Assembly: GCA_003973585.1 (NCBI GenBank)
Contig: QNYN01000141.1
Location: 1 to 5,837 of the forward strand
Source: Fusobacteriota bacterium
Lineage (GTDB): Bacteria; Fusobacteriota; Fusobacteriia; Fusobacteriales; Fusobacteriaceae
Direction: 5' to 3'
DNA: 5,837 nucleotides
Made by a program: the position numbers and the translations under genes. A model generated the notes under the pieces. The model made no database searches. It saw only the letters and a list, made by a program, of their open reading frames with translations, and had not been told where the DNA came from. Positions 1-5,265 of the stretch are shown piece by piece (position 1 is the stretch's first letter; each line of letters starts with the position of its first letter).

Positions 1-3
1 TAC

Positions 4-35
4 TATAAAAATTTAATTAATAGTAAATTTTTATA
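4..35. repeat. AT-only perfect inverted repeat
   Basis: TATAAAAATTTA at 4-15 is the exact reverse complement of TAAATTTTTATA at 24-35, around an 8-base spacer. Every base pair is A-T, so the hairpin would be weak. It could be the terminator of a gene left of the window, an operator for the following operon, or chance in very AT-rich DNA. Confidence 0.4.
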
Positions 36-66
36 TAGATAGCTAGAAGAAACCTTAGTTATTTAA

Positions 67-95
67 TAGACAAATCCCCTTGTATAGGGTAATAT
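67..95 (+). promoter_or_regulatory. possible sigma-70 promoter of the lipoprotein-ispG operon
   Basis: TAGACA (67-72, five of six matches to TTGACA) lies 17 bases before TAATAT (90-95, four of six matches to TATAAT). This is the best-spaced pair in the leader and would give a 5' UTR of about 60 bases. In DNA this AT-rich, -10-like hexamers are common, so the call is tentative. A short CCCT/AGGG inverted repeat falls in the spacer and is probably incidental. Confidence 0.35.
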
Positions 96-163
96 TAATA
101 TGGGAATAAATGCTATGAAATAAATTTTTTTGATTATCTATAGAATTTAAAAGGGGAGTTATT

Positions 164-1063
164 ATGAAAAAAATAGTAATGTTCATGATATTAGGAATTA
201 TGTTGTTATCATGTTCAAGTATAAATAAAGAAAAAACAATAACTGTAGAAGAAATAACAATACCTTATTCTATGGTAACTCAAAGTGTGGATTTAGATGA
301 CGCCATGAGTTTAGATTTATTTTTACAAAGTGGATTTGATCCAAATTATAGAGATGAAAATGGAGAAACACTTTTAATGTATATAGTAAAAAGTAATAGT
401 TTGAAAAGTTTAAAAGTGATTTCAGAATATGATATTGATTTAGAAGCTGAAACTTTATTAGAAAAAAATAATAATGTAACTTCTTATAAAGTTACAAAAA
501 GAGCTATTGATTTTGTAAAAAGTAAAAAAGCCTTGGATATTCTAATAGAATTAGGGGCTAATATAGATTATGTTGATAATATGGGAGATCCATTAATTAT
601 TAAATTTTTAAAAGAAAAACCAATTACTTATGTTGAAACATTAATAGAAAAAGGAGCAAATTTAAATGCAACAGATAGGGAAGAATGGACACTTTTAATA
701 TGGGCTGCTTCTAAAAATAATAAAGAATTAGTAGAAAAATTAATTTTAAATGGAGCTGACATAAATAAAGTAGACTTTAGAGGTAATTCTGCAATATATT
801 ATGCATATTCAGAAGAACTTATATTAGAATTATTAACACCTGAAATTGACTTAAATCATAAAAATGTAGATGGAGAAAATATCGTAGGAGAAGTTTATTT
901 GAGAGCTATATCAAATTCTTACTATGATGCTGTAAAGAAAATAATAGAAATTGGTGGAAATAAGAATTATTCATCTTATGGAAATACACCACTTGAAATA
1001 GCTAGGGATAATAGGGATGAAAAGATGATAAAATTATTAAAAAGCCTAGGAGTGGAGGAATAA
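164..1063 (+). CDS. ankyrin-repeat lipoprotein
   Basis: This 299-residue protein begins with a lipoprotein signal peptide: Lys-Lys, a hydrophobic stretch (about residues 4-15), then the lipobox LLSC with Cys17 as the lipidated residue. Ser follows Cys, which in diderms usually permits sorting to the outer membrane. From about residue 42 to the end there are roughly six ankyrin-type repeats. The clearest are at 123-145 (LGANIDYVDNMGDP), 155-177 (KGANLNATD), 185-215 (NGADINKVDFRGNSA) and 255-297 (GNTPLEIAR near 273-281). Ankyrin repeats bind protein partners, and the partner here cannot be told from sequence. The start is supported by AGGGGAG at 152-158. The end of the gene carries the GGAGG that serves ispG three bases downstream, so the two are probably cotranscribed. 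No link between this lipoprotein and isoprenoid synthesis is evident. Confidence 0.88.
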   Translation: MKKIVMFMILGIMLLSCSSINKEKTITVEEITIPYSMVTQSVDLDDAMSLDLFLQSGFDPNYRDENGETLLMYIVKSNSLKSLKVISEYDIDLEAETLLEKNNNVTSYKVTKRAIDFVKSKKALDILIELGANIDYVDNMGDPLIIKFLKEKPITYVETLIEKGANLNATDREEWTLLIWAASKNNKELVEKLILNGADINKVDFRGNSAIYYAYSEELILELLTPEIDLNHKNVDGENIVGEVYLRAISNSYYDAVKKIIEIGGNKNYSSYGNTPLEIARDNRDEKMIKLLKSLGVEE

Positions 1064-1066
1064 TAA

Positions 1067-2110
1067 ATGAAAAATACTAGAAGAATTAAAGTTGGAGATA
1101 TTTATATTGGTGGTAGTGAAGAAGTAATAATTCAGTCTATGACCAATACAAATACAGCAGATATAAAAAGTACAGTTGAACAAATTAATGAATTGGAAAA
1201 ATTAGGGTGTCAGTTAGTTCGTGTAACTGTAAATACTAAAGAAGCAGCAAGTGCTATAAAAGAGATAAAAAAACAAATTAATATACCTTTAGTAGCAGAT
1301 ATTCATTTTGATTATAAATTAGCTCTACTAGCTATTGAAAATGGGATAGATAAATTGAGAATTAATCCTGGAAATATAGGTTCAGATGAAAATATAAAAA
1401 AAGTAGTAGAAAAAGCTAAAGAATATAATATCCCTATTCGTATTGGAGTTAATGGTGGATCTTTAGAGAAAGAAATTTTAAAAAAATATGGTAAAGTAAC
1501 CCCAGAAGCATTAGTAGAAAGTGGGATGTATCATATTAAATTATTGGAAAAATATGGATTTGAAAATATAATAATTTCTTTAAAGGCTAGTAATGTAAAG
1601 ATAATGAGAAAAGCTTATCAAATAATATCGGAGAAAATAGATTATCCATTACATTTAGGAGTAACAGAAGCTGGGACATATTTTCAAGGAAGTATAAAAT
1701 CTGCCATAGGAATAGGTAGCCTTTTAATAGATGGTATTGGAGATACAATTAGAGTGTCTCTTACAGAAGATCCTACTGAAGAGATAGGAGTAGCCAAAGA
1801 AATATTAAAGGTATTAGGAATAGGGAAATTAGGAACTGAAATTGTATCTTGCCCTACTTGTGGAAGGACAGAAATTGACCTTATAGGATTGGCAAAAAAA
1901 GTAGAATTAAAATTTGCTAACTATGGGAAAGAAATAAAGATAGCAGTAATGGGTTGCGTAGTAAATGGTCCTGGAGAAGCCCGTGAAGCTGATTACGGAG
2001 TTGCTGGAGGAAATGGAGTAGGAGTTTTATTTAAAAAAGGAAAAATAATAAAAACTGTAAAAGAAGATGAAATATTAGAAGAATTAGAAAAATTAATAAT
2101 GGAGGAATAA
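1067..2110 (+). CDS. ispG: 4-hydroxy-3-methylbut-2-en-1-yl diphosphate synthase (IspG/GcpE)
   Basis: IspG carries out the penultimate step of the MEP isoprenoid pathway in the cytoplasm. It reductively converts methylerythritol cyclodiphosphate to HMBPP using a [4Fe-4S] cluster. The 347-residue protein has the two-domain bacterial form: an N-terminal TIM barrel (about 1-250, with IQSMTNTNTAD at 22-32, LVADIHFD at 75-82 and LRINPGN at 97-103) and a C-terminal iron-sulfur domain. The cluster ligands are visible as Cys262 and Cys265 (SCPTCGR), Cys297 and Glu304 (MGCVVNGPGE). Their spacing is the same as in the E. coli enzyme (270, 273, 305, 312). The length is slightly below E. coli (372) but normal for short bacterial forms. 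GGAGG at 1054-1058, inside the end of the lipoprotein gene, supports the ATG at 1067. The gene follows the lipoprotein gene by three bases, suggesting one transcript. Confidence 0.97.
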   Translation: MKNTRRIKVGDIYIGGSEEVIIQSMTNTNTADIKSTVEQINELEKLGCQLVRVTVNTKEAASAIKEIKKQINIPLVADIHFDYKLALLAIENGIDKLRINPGNIGSDENIKKVVEKAKEYNIPIRIGVNGGSLEKEILKKYGKVTPEALVESGMYHIKLLEKYGFENIIISLKASNVKIMRKAYQIISEKIDYPLHLGVTEAGTYFQGSIKSAIGIGSLLIDGIGDTIRVSLTEDPTEEIGVAKEILKVLGIGKLGTEIVSCPTCGRTEIDLIGLAKKVELKFANYGKEIKIAVMGCVVNGPGEAREADYGVAGGNGVGVLFKKGKIIKTVKEDEILEELEKLIMEE

Positions 2111-2123
2111 ATAATAAAAAATA

Positions 2124-2150
2124 AACTTTTTTTGTATTTATTGCGTCAAA
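2124..2150 (+). promoter_or_regulatory. candidate ECF-sigma promoter (autoregulatory)
   Basis: AAAC (2123-2126) followed by a T-run, then CGTCAAA (2144-2150), match the AAC-type -35 and CGTC-type -10 elements of many ECF promoters, such as those of Bacillus ECF sigma factors. The gap between AAC and CGTC is 17 bases, which fits that class. It lies directly upstream of an ECF sigma gene, and such genes commonly drive their own transcription. One weakness is that the expected transcription start (about 2153-2158) would leave a 5' UTR of only about 11-16 bases, barely covering the ribosome binding site AAAGGAG at 2155-2161. Confidence 0.45.
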
Positions 2151-2168
2151 TAATAAAGGAGTAAAAGT

Positions 2169-2621
2169 ATGGATTTTGATGAAATATTTGATACATACTT
2201 TAGTAGGATTTATAATAAAATATTGGGGATGGTAAAAAATAAGGAAGATGCAGAGGATATTGCTCAAGAAGTATTTTTAACAGTGTATAAAAGTCTCAAA
2301 AAATTTAGAAATGAAAGTGGGATTTATACTTGGGTATATAGGATTGCAATCAATAAAACTTATGATTTTTTTCGAAAGAAGAAAGAAACTTTTGAATTAA
2401 ATGAAGAAATTCTGAGTATAGAAGATAATGAAGATGTAACTACTAAGGTAGTATTAGAAGAAAAGCTTAAATTAATAGGAAAAAGGGAACGAGAAATAAT
2501 CCTTATGAAAGATATATATGGATATAAATTACGAGAAATAAGTAAAATAAAAAATATGAAACTCTCAACGGTAAAATCTATCTACTACAAAGGTATAAAA
2601 GAAATGGGGGAACTAAAATGA
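2169..2621 (+). CDS. ECF-type RNA polymerase sigma factor (sigma-70 family, RpoE-like)
   Basis: This 150-residue protein has the two-domain layout of an extracytoplasmic-function sigma factor. Region 2 spans about residues 1-72, with the hallmark core-binding/-10-melting stretch DAEDIAQEVFLTVYKSL (27-43) and WVYRIAINKTYDFFRKKK (55-72). Region 4 spans about 96-148, with KREREIILMKDIYGYKLREI (105-124) and a helix-turn-helix ending LSTVKSIYYKGIKEM (132-146) for -35 recognition. There is no region 1 or 3, as expected. It is shorter than many ECF factors (160-190 residues) because the linker is short. AAAGGAG at 2155-2161 lies 7 bases before the ATG. The stop overlaps the next start (ATGA, 2618-2621), implying translational coupling to the candidate anti-sigma factor. 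Likely role: envelope, metal or oxidative stress response. The inducing signal cannot be read from the sequence. Confidence 0.93.
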   Translation: MDFDEIFDTYFSRIYNKILGMVKNKEDAEDIAQEVFLTVYKSLKKFRNESGIYTWVYRIAINKTYDFFRKKKETFELNEEILSIEDNEDVTTKVVLEEKLKLIGKREREIILMKDIYGYKLREISKIKNMKLSTVKSIYYKGIKEMGELK

Positions 2622-2983
2622 ACAATGAAAAAACAAAAGCTGATTTAGATTTGGAATCAAGAGTAAAATTAAATATCTACAAAACTTTATTAGAAGAAGA
2701 AAAGAGTAAAAATAAGAGAAATACTACTATTGGATTATCGTTATTTGTTGTAGGTATTGTATCTACTACAACTCTTTATCAAATAAAAGATGATAGTCAC
2801 CCACAAAAAGTAACAGTAAATCCAACTATTACAAAAACTGTAGTAACATCGAAAAAAACAACATTACCTAAATATTTAGAGAGTAATGCAGATTTAGACA
2901 TTTTTAACTCTAATATATTAGAAAGTAAAAGACTGAATAACATAAAAGAAGAAGATTTTTTTGTAAGTGATTTTAAATTTTAG
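2618..2983 (+). CDS. short single-pass membrane protein, candidate anti-sigma factor
   Basis: I do not recognise this 121-residue protein by sequence family. It has a charged, helix-prone N-terminal segment (1-35), one membrane helix (about 36-56, TTIGLSLFVVGIVSTTTLYQ), a Thr/Val/Lys-rich linker (about 60-84) and a small polar C-terminal tail. Several Lys/Arg residues precede the helix (KSKNKR, 29-34), predicting a cytoplasmic N terminus and a periplasmic C terminus. Its position, overlapping the sigma gene by 4 bases, and this topology are those of an ECF anti-sigma factor. It lacks the HxxxCxxC zinc motif of ZAS-type anti-sigma factors. Its cytoplasmic segment is very short, as in CnrY of Cupriavidus. 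GGGGG at 2606-2610 is the ribosome binding site. Its TAG stop overlaps the next gene's AGGAGG. The anti-sigma role is inferred from context and topology. Confidence 0.72.
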   Translation: MNNEKTKADLDLESRVKLNIYKTLLEEEKSKNKRNTTIGLSLFVVGIVSTTTLYQIKDDSHPQKVTVNPTITKTVVTSKKTTLPKYLESNADLDIFNSNILESKRLNNIKEEDFFVSDFKF

Positions 2984-2995
2984 GAGGATAACTAG

Positions 2996-3394
2996 ATGAG
3001 GAAGTACCTGATACTAGGAATATTGTTACTAGGATCTATGTTCTCTTATGCAAATGTTTCTATAAGAAGTATGGAAACAGAATTAGTGGCAGTAGGAATA
3101 AGTCATGAAAGTATAAAAGAAGCAGAGAATATTTTGAATATAGCATTAAAAAAACATAGAATAATGTTAATTGAGTTAGAACAAAAAGAATTAGAAGTTA
3201 ATAAATTATTAATTGAAGATCCAGAAAAGAATTGGTTTCAAATAAATAGACTTCTTGATGAAATTGGACAAATAAATGCTAATATCAAGAAAAATCAATT
3301 AAAAGCGCAGATAGATGTAAGAAAATTTATCTCAAAAGATGATTTTTTAAAAGCAATAGAATTACATCAAATGAATTTAGGTGTAATAAAATAA
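2996..3394 (+). CDS. exported Spy/CpxP/CnrX-like periplasmic stress protein
   Basis: This 132-residue protein has a signal peptide (Arg-Lys, hydrophobic core 4-16, probable cleavage after SYA at residue 19), so it is predicted to be periplasmic. The mature part is almost entirely helical, with long amphipathic Glu/Lys/Leu-rich stretches. It has the pattern of the Spy/CpxP/ZraP/CnrX superfamily: ISHES (35-39) and ISKDD (112-116) sit where those proteins carry LTxxQ-type motifs. Between them, WFQINRLLDEIGQINANI (80-97) resembles the central hairpin. Family members are periplasmic chaperones or metal sensors that hold envelope-stress regulators inactive. His54, Met57, Glu60, His124 and Met126 are possible metal ligands, unproven. 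AGGAGG at 2982-2987 lies 8 bases before the ATG. The gene is last in the sigma operon and ends on a terminator. The family call rests on pattern, not alignment. Confidence 0.7.
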   Translation: MRKYLILGILLLGSMFSYANVSIRSMETELVAVGISHESIKEAENILNIALKKHRIMLIELEQKELEVNKLLIEDPEKNWFQINRLLDEIGQINANIKKNQLKAQIDVRKFISKDDFLKAIELHQMNLGVIK

Positions 3395-3420
3395 AGTCAT
3401 GGGAAACCATGACTTTTTAT
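3393..3420 (+). terminator. intrinsic terminator of the sigma-factor operon
   Basis: AAAGTCATGG (3393-3402) and CCATGACTTT (3407-3416) form a perfect 10-bp stem closed by a GAAA tetraloop (GNRA type). The T-run (3414-3418) begins in the right arm and continues past it. The left arm begins within the TAA stop of the Spy-like gene. This is a textbook rho-independent terminator. It sits only 14 bases before the sfsA start codon, so sfsA either has a promoter upstream within the preceding gene or depends on read-through. Confidence 0.85.
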
Positions 3421-3422
3421 AT

Positions 3423-3426
3423 GGAG
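3423..3426 (+). promoter_or_regulatory. ribosome binding site that fixes the sfsA start
   Basis: GGAG lies 8 bases before the ATG at 3435. No comparable site precedes the upstream in-frame ATG at 3399, which lies inside the terminator stem. This decides in favour of the 3435 start. Confidence 0.8.
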
Positions 3427-3434
3427 TTGAGAAA

Positions 3435-4154
3435 ATGAAAGAATTATATAAAATTCAAATAGATGAAGAAGCAACTTTTTTAGAAAGACCCAATAGATTT
3501 ATTGCTCATGTAAAATTAGATAATGGATCTGAAGAAATAGTACATGTACACGATTCTGGAAGGATAAAAGAGTTGCTATATAAAGGAAATAGAGTTAAAT
3601 TACGAAGAGCTACTAATCCAAATCGTAAAACAAAATGGGATATGATTAGTGGGAAAGCTGATGATGGAGAAGATATCCTTATAAATTCAAGTTTTCATAG
3701 ATATATTGGTGAAAATTTATTAAATAAACCAGAAATTTCTCCATTTGGAGAAGTAGAGAGTTTAAAGGCAGAAGTAAAATATGGAAAATCAAGGTTAGAT
3801 TTTTTATTGGACAAAAATGGTGAAAAAATATGGGTTGAAACTAAAGGTGTTTCTTTAGCTCAAGATAAAATAGCTATGTTTCCAGATGCTCCTAGTGAAC
3901 GAGCAGTAAAACATTTACAAGAATTAATGGAATTAAAAGAAAAAGGAGATAGAGCAGCTGTTGTTTTACTTATTTTTAGAGGTTCAAAAATTTTTCGTCC
4001 TAAATATGAAACTGATCCTAAGTTTGCAGAATACTTCTACAAAGCCCTAGAAAAAGGTGTAGAAATATATCCTATACAATTGTCATTAGACAATGGTACT
4101 ATAAATTATAGAGGTACAGTTGAGATAATGGATAAGTCATTGTTATTAAAATAA
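3435..4154 (+). CDS. sfsA: SfsA family DNA-binding/nuclease-like protein
   Basis: The 239-residue product matches SfsA, 'sugar fermentation stimulation protein' (E. coli form 234 residues). SfsA was named for its effect on maltose metabolism, and its biochemical role is still unclear. The N-terminal part (about 1-80) corresponds to the OB-fold region, with FLERPNRFIAHV (15-26) and HVHDSGRIKELL (37-48). The C-terminal part corresponds to the PD-(D/E)xK nuclease-like fold. Its candidate active-site residues are Asp122 (SRLDFLLD), Glu135 and Lys137 (WVETKGVSL), followed by the family motif FPDAPSERAVKHLQEL (149-164). An in-frame ATG at 3399 would add 12 residues (starting MGNHDFLYG), but it lies in a terminator hairpin and lacks a ribosome binding site. 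GGAG at 3423-3426 supports 3435. The next gene follows after 11 bases and is probably cotranscribed. Confidence 0.93.
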   Translation: MKELYKIQIDEEATFLERPNRFIAHVKLDNGSEEIVHVHDSGRIKELLYKGNRVKLRRATNPNRKTKWDMISGKADDGEDILINSSFHRYIGENLLNKPEISPFGEVESLKAEVKYGKSRLDFLLDKNGEKIWVETKGVSLAQDKIAMFPDAPSERAVKHLQELMELKEKGDRAAVVLLIFRGSKIFRPKYETDPKFAEYFYKALEKGVEIYPIQLSLDNGTINYRGTVEIMDKSLLLK

Positions 4155-4165
4155 GGGGGAGTAAG

Positions 4166-4462
4166 ATGAATTATAAGTTTGTACAAAATAAAAAATGTGA
4201 GTATTTTCCGTGTCATAAAGTAGCAGAAGAAACAAAATTTAATTGTTTATTTTGTTATTGCCCATTATATATGTTAGGAGAAGAATGTGGAGGAAATTTT
4301 AAATATAACCATGGAATAAAAGATTGTAGTGGTTGTACAGTTACTCATATGAAAGATACAGGATTTGATTTTGTTCAAAATAAAATGTTAACTGTAATTG
4401 ATATAGTAAAAAATAATTATTTAGATAAACACCCAGATGAGGAAAATATAAAAATAAAATAA
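4166..4462 (+). CDS. cysteine-rich small-domain protein, putative metal-binding
   Basis: This 98-residue cytoplasmic protein (no signal peptide or membrane helix) has eight cysteines in its first 57 residues: Cys11, 16, 27, 30, 32, 41, 54 and 57. Nearby histidines are His17, His49 and His61. The pattern (CEYFPCH, NCLFCYCPLY, CGGNF, DCSGCTVTH) matches the 'cysteine-rich small domain' family (zf-like, Pfam PF04071 as I recall it). Some members of that family lie next to or are fused with cobalamin-synthesis proteins. A zinc or iron-sulfur site is likely, but the family's function is not established. No cobalamin genes are visible here. It sits 11 bases after sfsA with AGGGGGAG at 4154-4161 as ribosome binding site, and is followed by a terminator. 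Residues 72-98 form a polar helical tail. Confidence 0.85.
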   Translation: MNYKFVQNKKCEYFPCHKVAEETKFNCLFCYCPLYMLGEECGGNFKYNHGIKDCSGCTVTHMKDTGFDFVQNKMLTVIDIVKNNYLDKHPDEENIKIK

Positions 4463-4466
4463 GTTA

Positions 4467-4521
4467 AAAAAAGAGGTTAATACAAGTAAAGCAAATAATA
4501 CTTGTATAATACCTCTTTTTT
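4467..4521. terminator. bidirectional terminator between convergent genes
   Basis: AAAAAAGAGGT (4467-4477) pairs with ACCTCTTTTTT (4511-4521), and an inner stem pairs ATACAAGTA (4480-4488) with TACTTGTAT (4499-4507) around a 10-base loop. A small asymmetric internal loop separates the two stems. The A-run on the left and T-run on the right give a U-tract in either direction. It can therefore end both the plus-strand sfsA-side transcript and the minus-strand ABC transporter transcript, whose stop codons flank it at 4462 and 4528. Confidence 0.88.
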
Positions 4522-4527
4522 GTTTGG

Positions 4528-5265
4528 TTAAAAGTTATTTAAAAATTTACTAATTCTTTCATTTTTAGTAGAATTAAATATTTTGTCAGGAGTATCATAG
4601 GCTATAATAGATCCATTATCCATAAAAACTACTCTATCTGAAACTTCTTCTACAAATTTCATCTCGTGGCTCACAATAATCATAGTTATACCAGTATTTT
4701 TAAGAGATTCAATAACTAAAAGAACTTCTTTTACCATTTCAGGATCAAGGGCAGATGTAGGTTCATCAAAAAGAAGGATTTTAGGATTTCTAGCAAGGGC
4801 TCTTGCAATAGCTACCCTTTGTTTTTGTCCACCAGATAAAGAAGAAGGATAACTATTTATTTGGTCTTCTAGTCCTACCATAATTAGAAGATCTTTAGCT
4901 CTTTTAAAAGCTTCTTCTTTTTTTACTTTATCTACAACAATAAGTGGTTCCATAACATTTTCAATGGCTGTTTTATGGGGAAAAAGATTAAAAGATTGAA
5001 AAACCATTCCCATCTTTTTTAAAAGTTCAAATTTTTCTTTTTTTCCTGGTTTTCTATTATCACAAACAAAGGGTAAATCTAGAATCTCAAGTGTTCCTGA
5101 ATCTATTTCTTCTAGACCTATAATGCATCTTAGAAGGGTAGATTTTCCACTACCAGAAGGGCCTATAATAGAAATTACTTCTCCTTCGTTGATCTCTAAT
5201 GAGACATCTTTTAGAATAGCTAAATCTCCAAAAGATTTATTAAGACTTTTTATATTTATTGACAT
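4528..5265 (-). CDS. polar amino acid ABC transporter ATP-binding protein (GlnQ/HisP type)
   Basis: This 245-residue ATPase powers an uptake transporter on the cytoplasmic face of the membrane. All nucleotide-binding motifs are present: Walker A GPSGSGKST (35-43), Q-loop Gln90 (VFQSFNLFPHKT), signature LSGGQ (143-147), Walker B ILLFDE (163-168), D-loop SALD (171-174) and switch His200. The FQSFNLFPH stretch and the full length of about 240 residues are typical of the polar amino acid family (GlnQ, HisP, ArtP). The exact substrate cannot be assigned. The gene overlaps the permease gene by 10 bases (5256-5265), with GGGAG at 5271-5275 inside the permease coding end, indicating a coupled operon read leftwards. 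The substrate-binding protein is not in the window and may lie beyond the right edge or elsewhere. The internal region 62-78 (Pro/Lys-rich) is a usual variable loop. Confidence 0.95.
   Translation of the reverse strand: MSINIKSLNKSFGDLAILKDVSLEINEGEVISIIGPSGSGKSTLLRCIIGLEEIDSGTLEILDLPFVCDNRKPGKKEKFELLKKMGMVFQSFNLFPHKTAIENVMEPLIVVDKVKKEEAFKRAKDLLIMVGLEDQINSYPSSLSGGQKQRVAIARALARNPKILLFDEPTSALDPEMVKEVLLVIESLKNTGITMIIVSHEMKFVEEVSDRVVFMDNGSIIAYDTPDKIFNSTKNERISKFLNNF

Noticed and set aside
51..71. AAC (51-53) with AGAC (68-71) as a second ECF-type promoter upstream of the lipoprotein
   Set aside because: The gap is only 14 bases and the -10 lacks the CG step, unlike the candidate before the sigma gene.
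2101..2110. GGAGGAATAA at the end of ispG, the same as the end of the lipoprotein gene, as a relic ribosome binding site for a lost gene
   Set aside because: It simply encodes Glu-Glu-stop, and no start codon follows within range. The resemblance is suggestive but not enough to claim a rearrangement.
2106..2142. AT-only inverted repeat after ispG (AATAAATA with TATTTATT, plus an A-run facing a T-run) as a terminator
   Set aside because: It contains no G-C pairs and has no separate downstream U-tract, so it would be weak. Such repeats are expected by chance in a gap of this composition, and the same bases are better explained as part of the candidate ECF promoter.
2031..2267. 78-residue minus-strand open frame across the ispG end and sigma start
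   Set aside because: It runs antisense to the ends of two well-supported genes, is a low-complexity Phe/Leu/Ile-rich product of AT-rich DNA, and matches no family.
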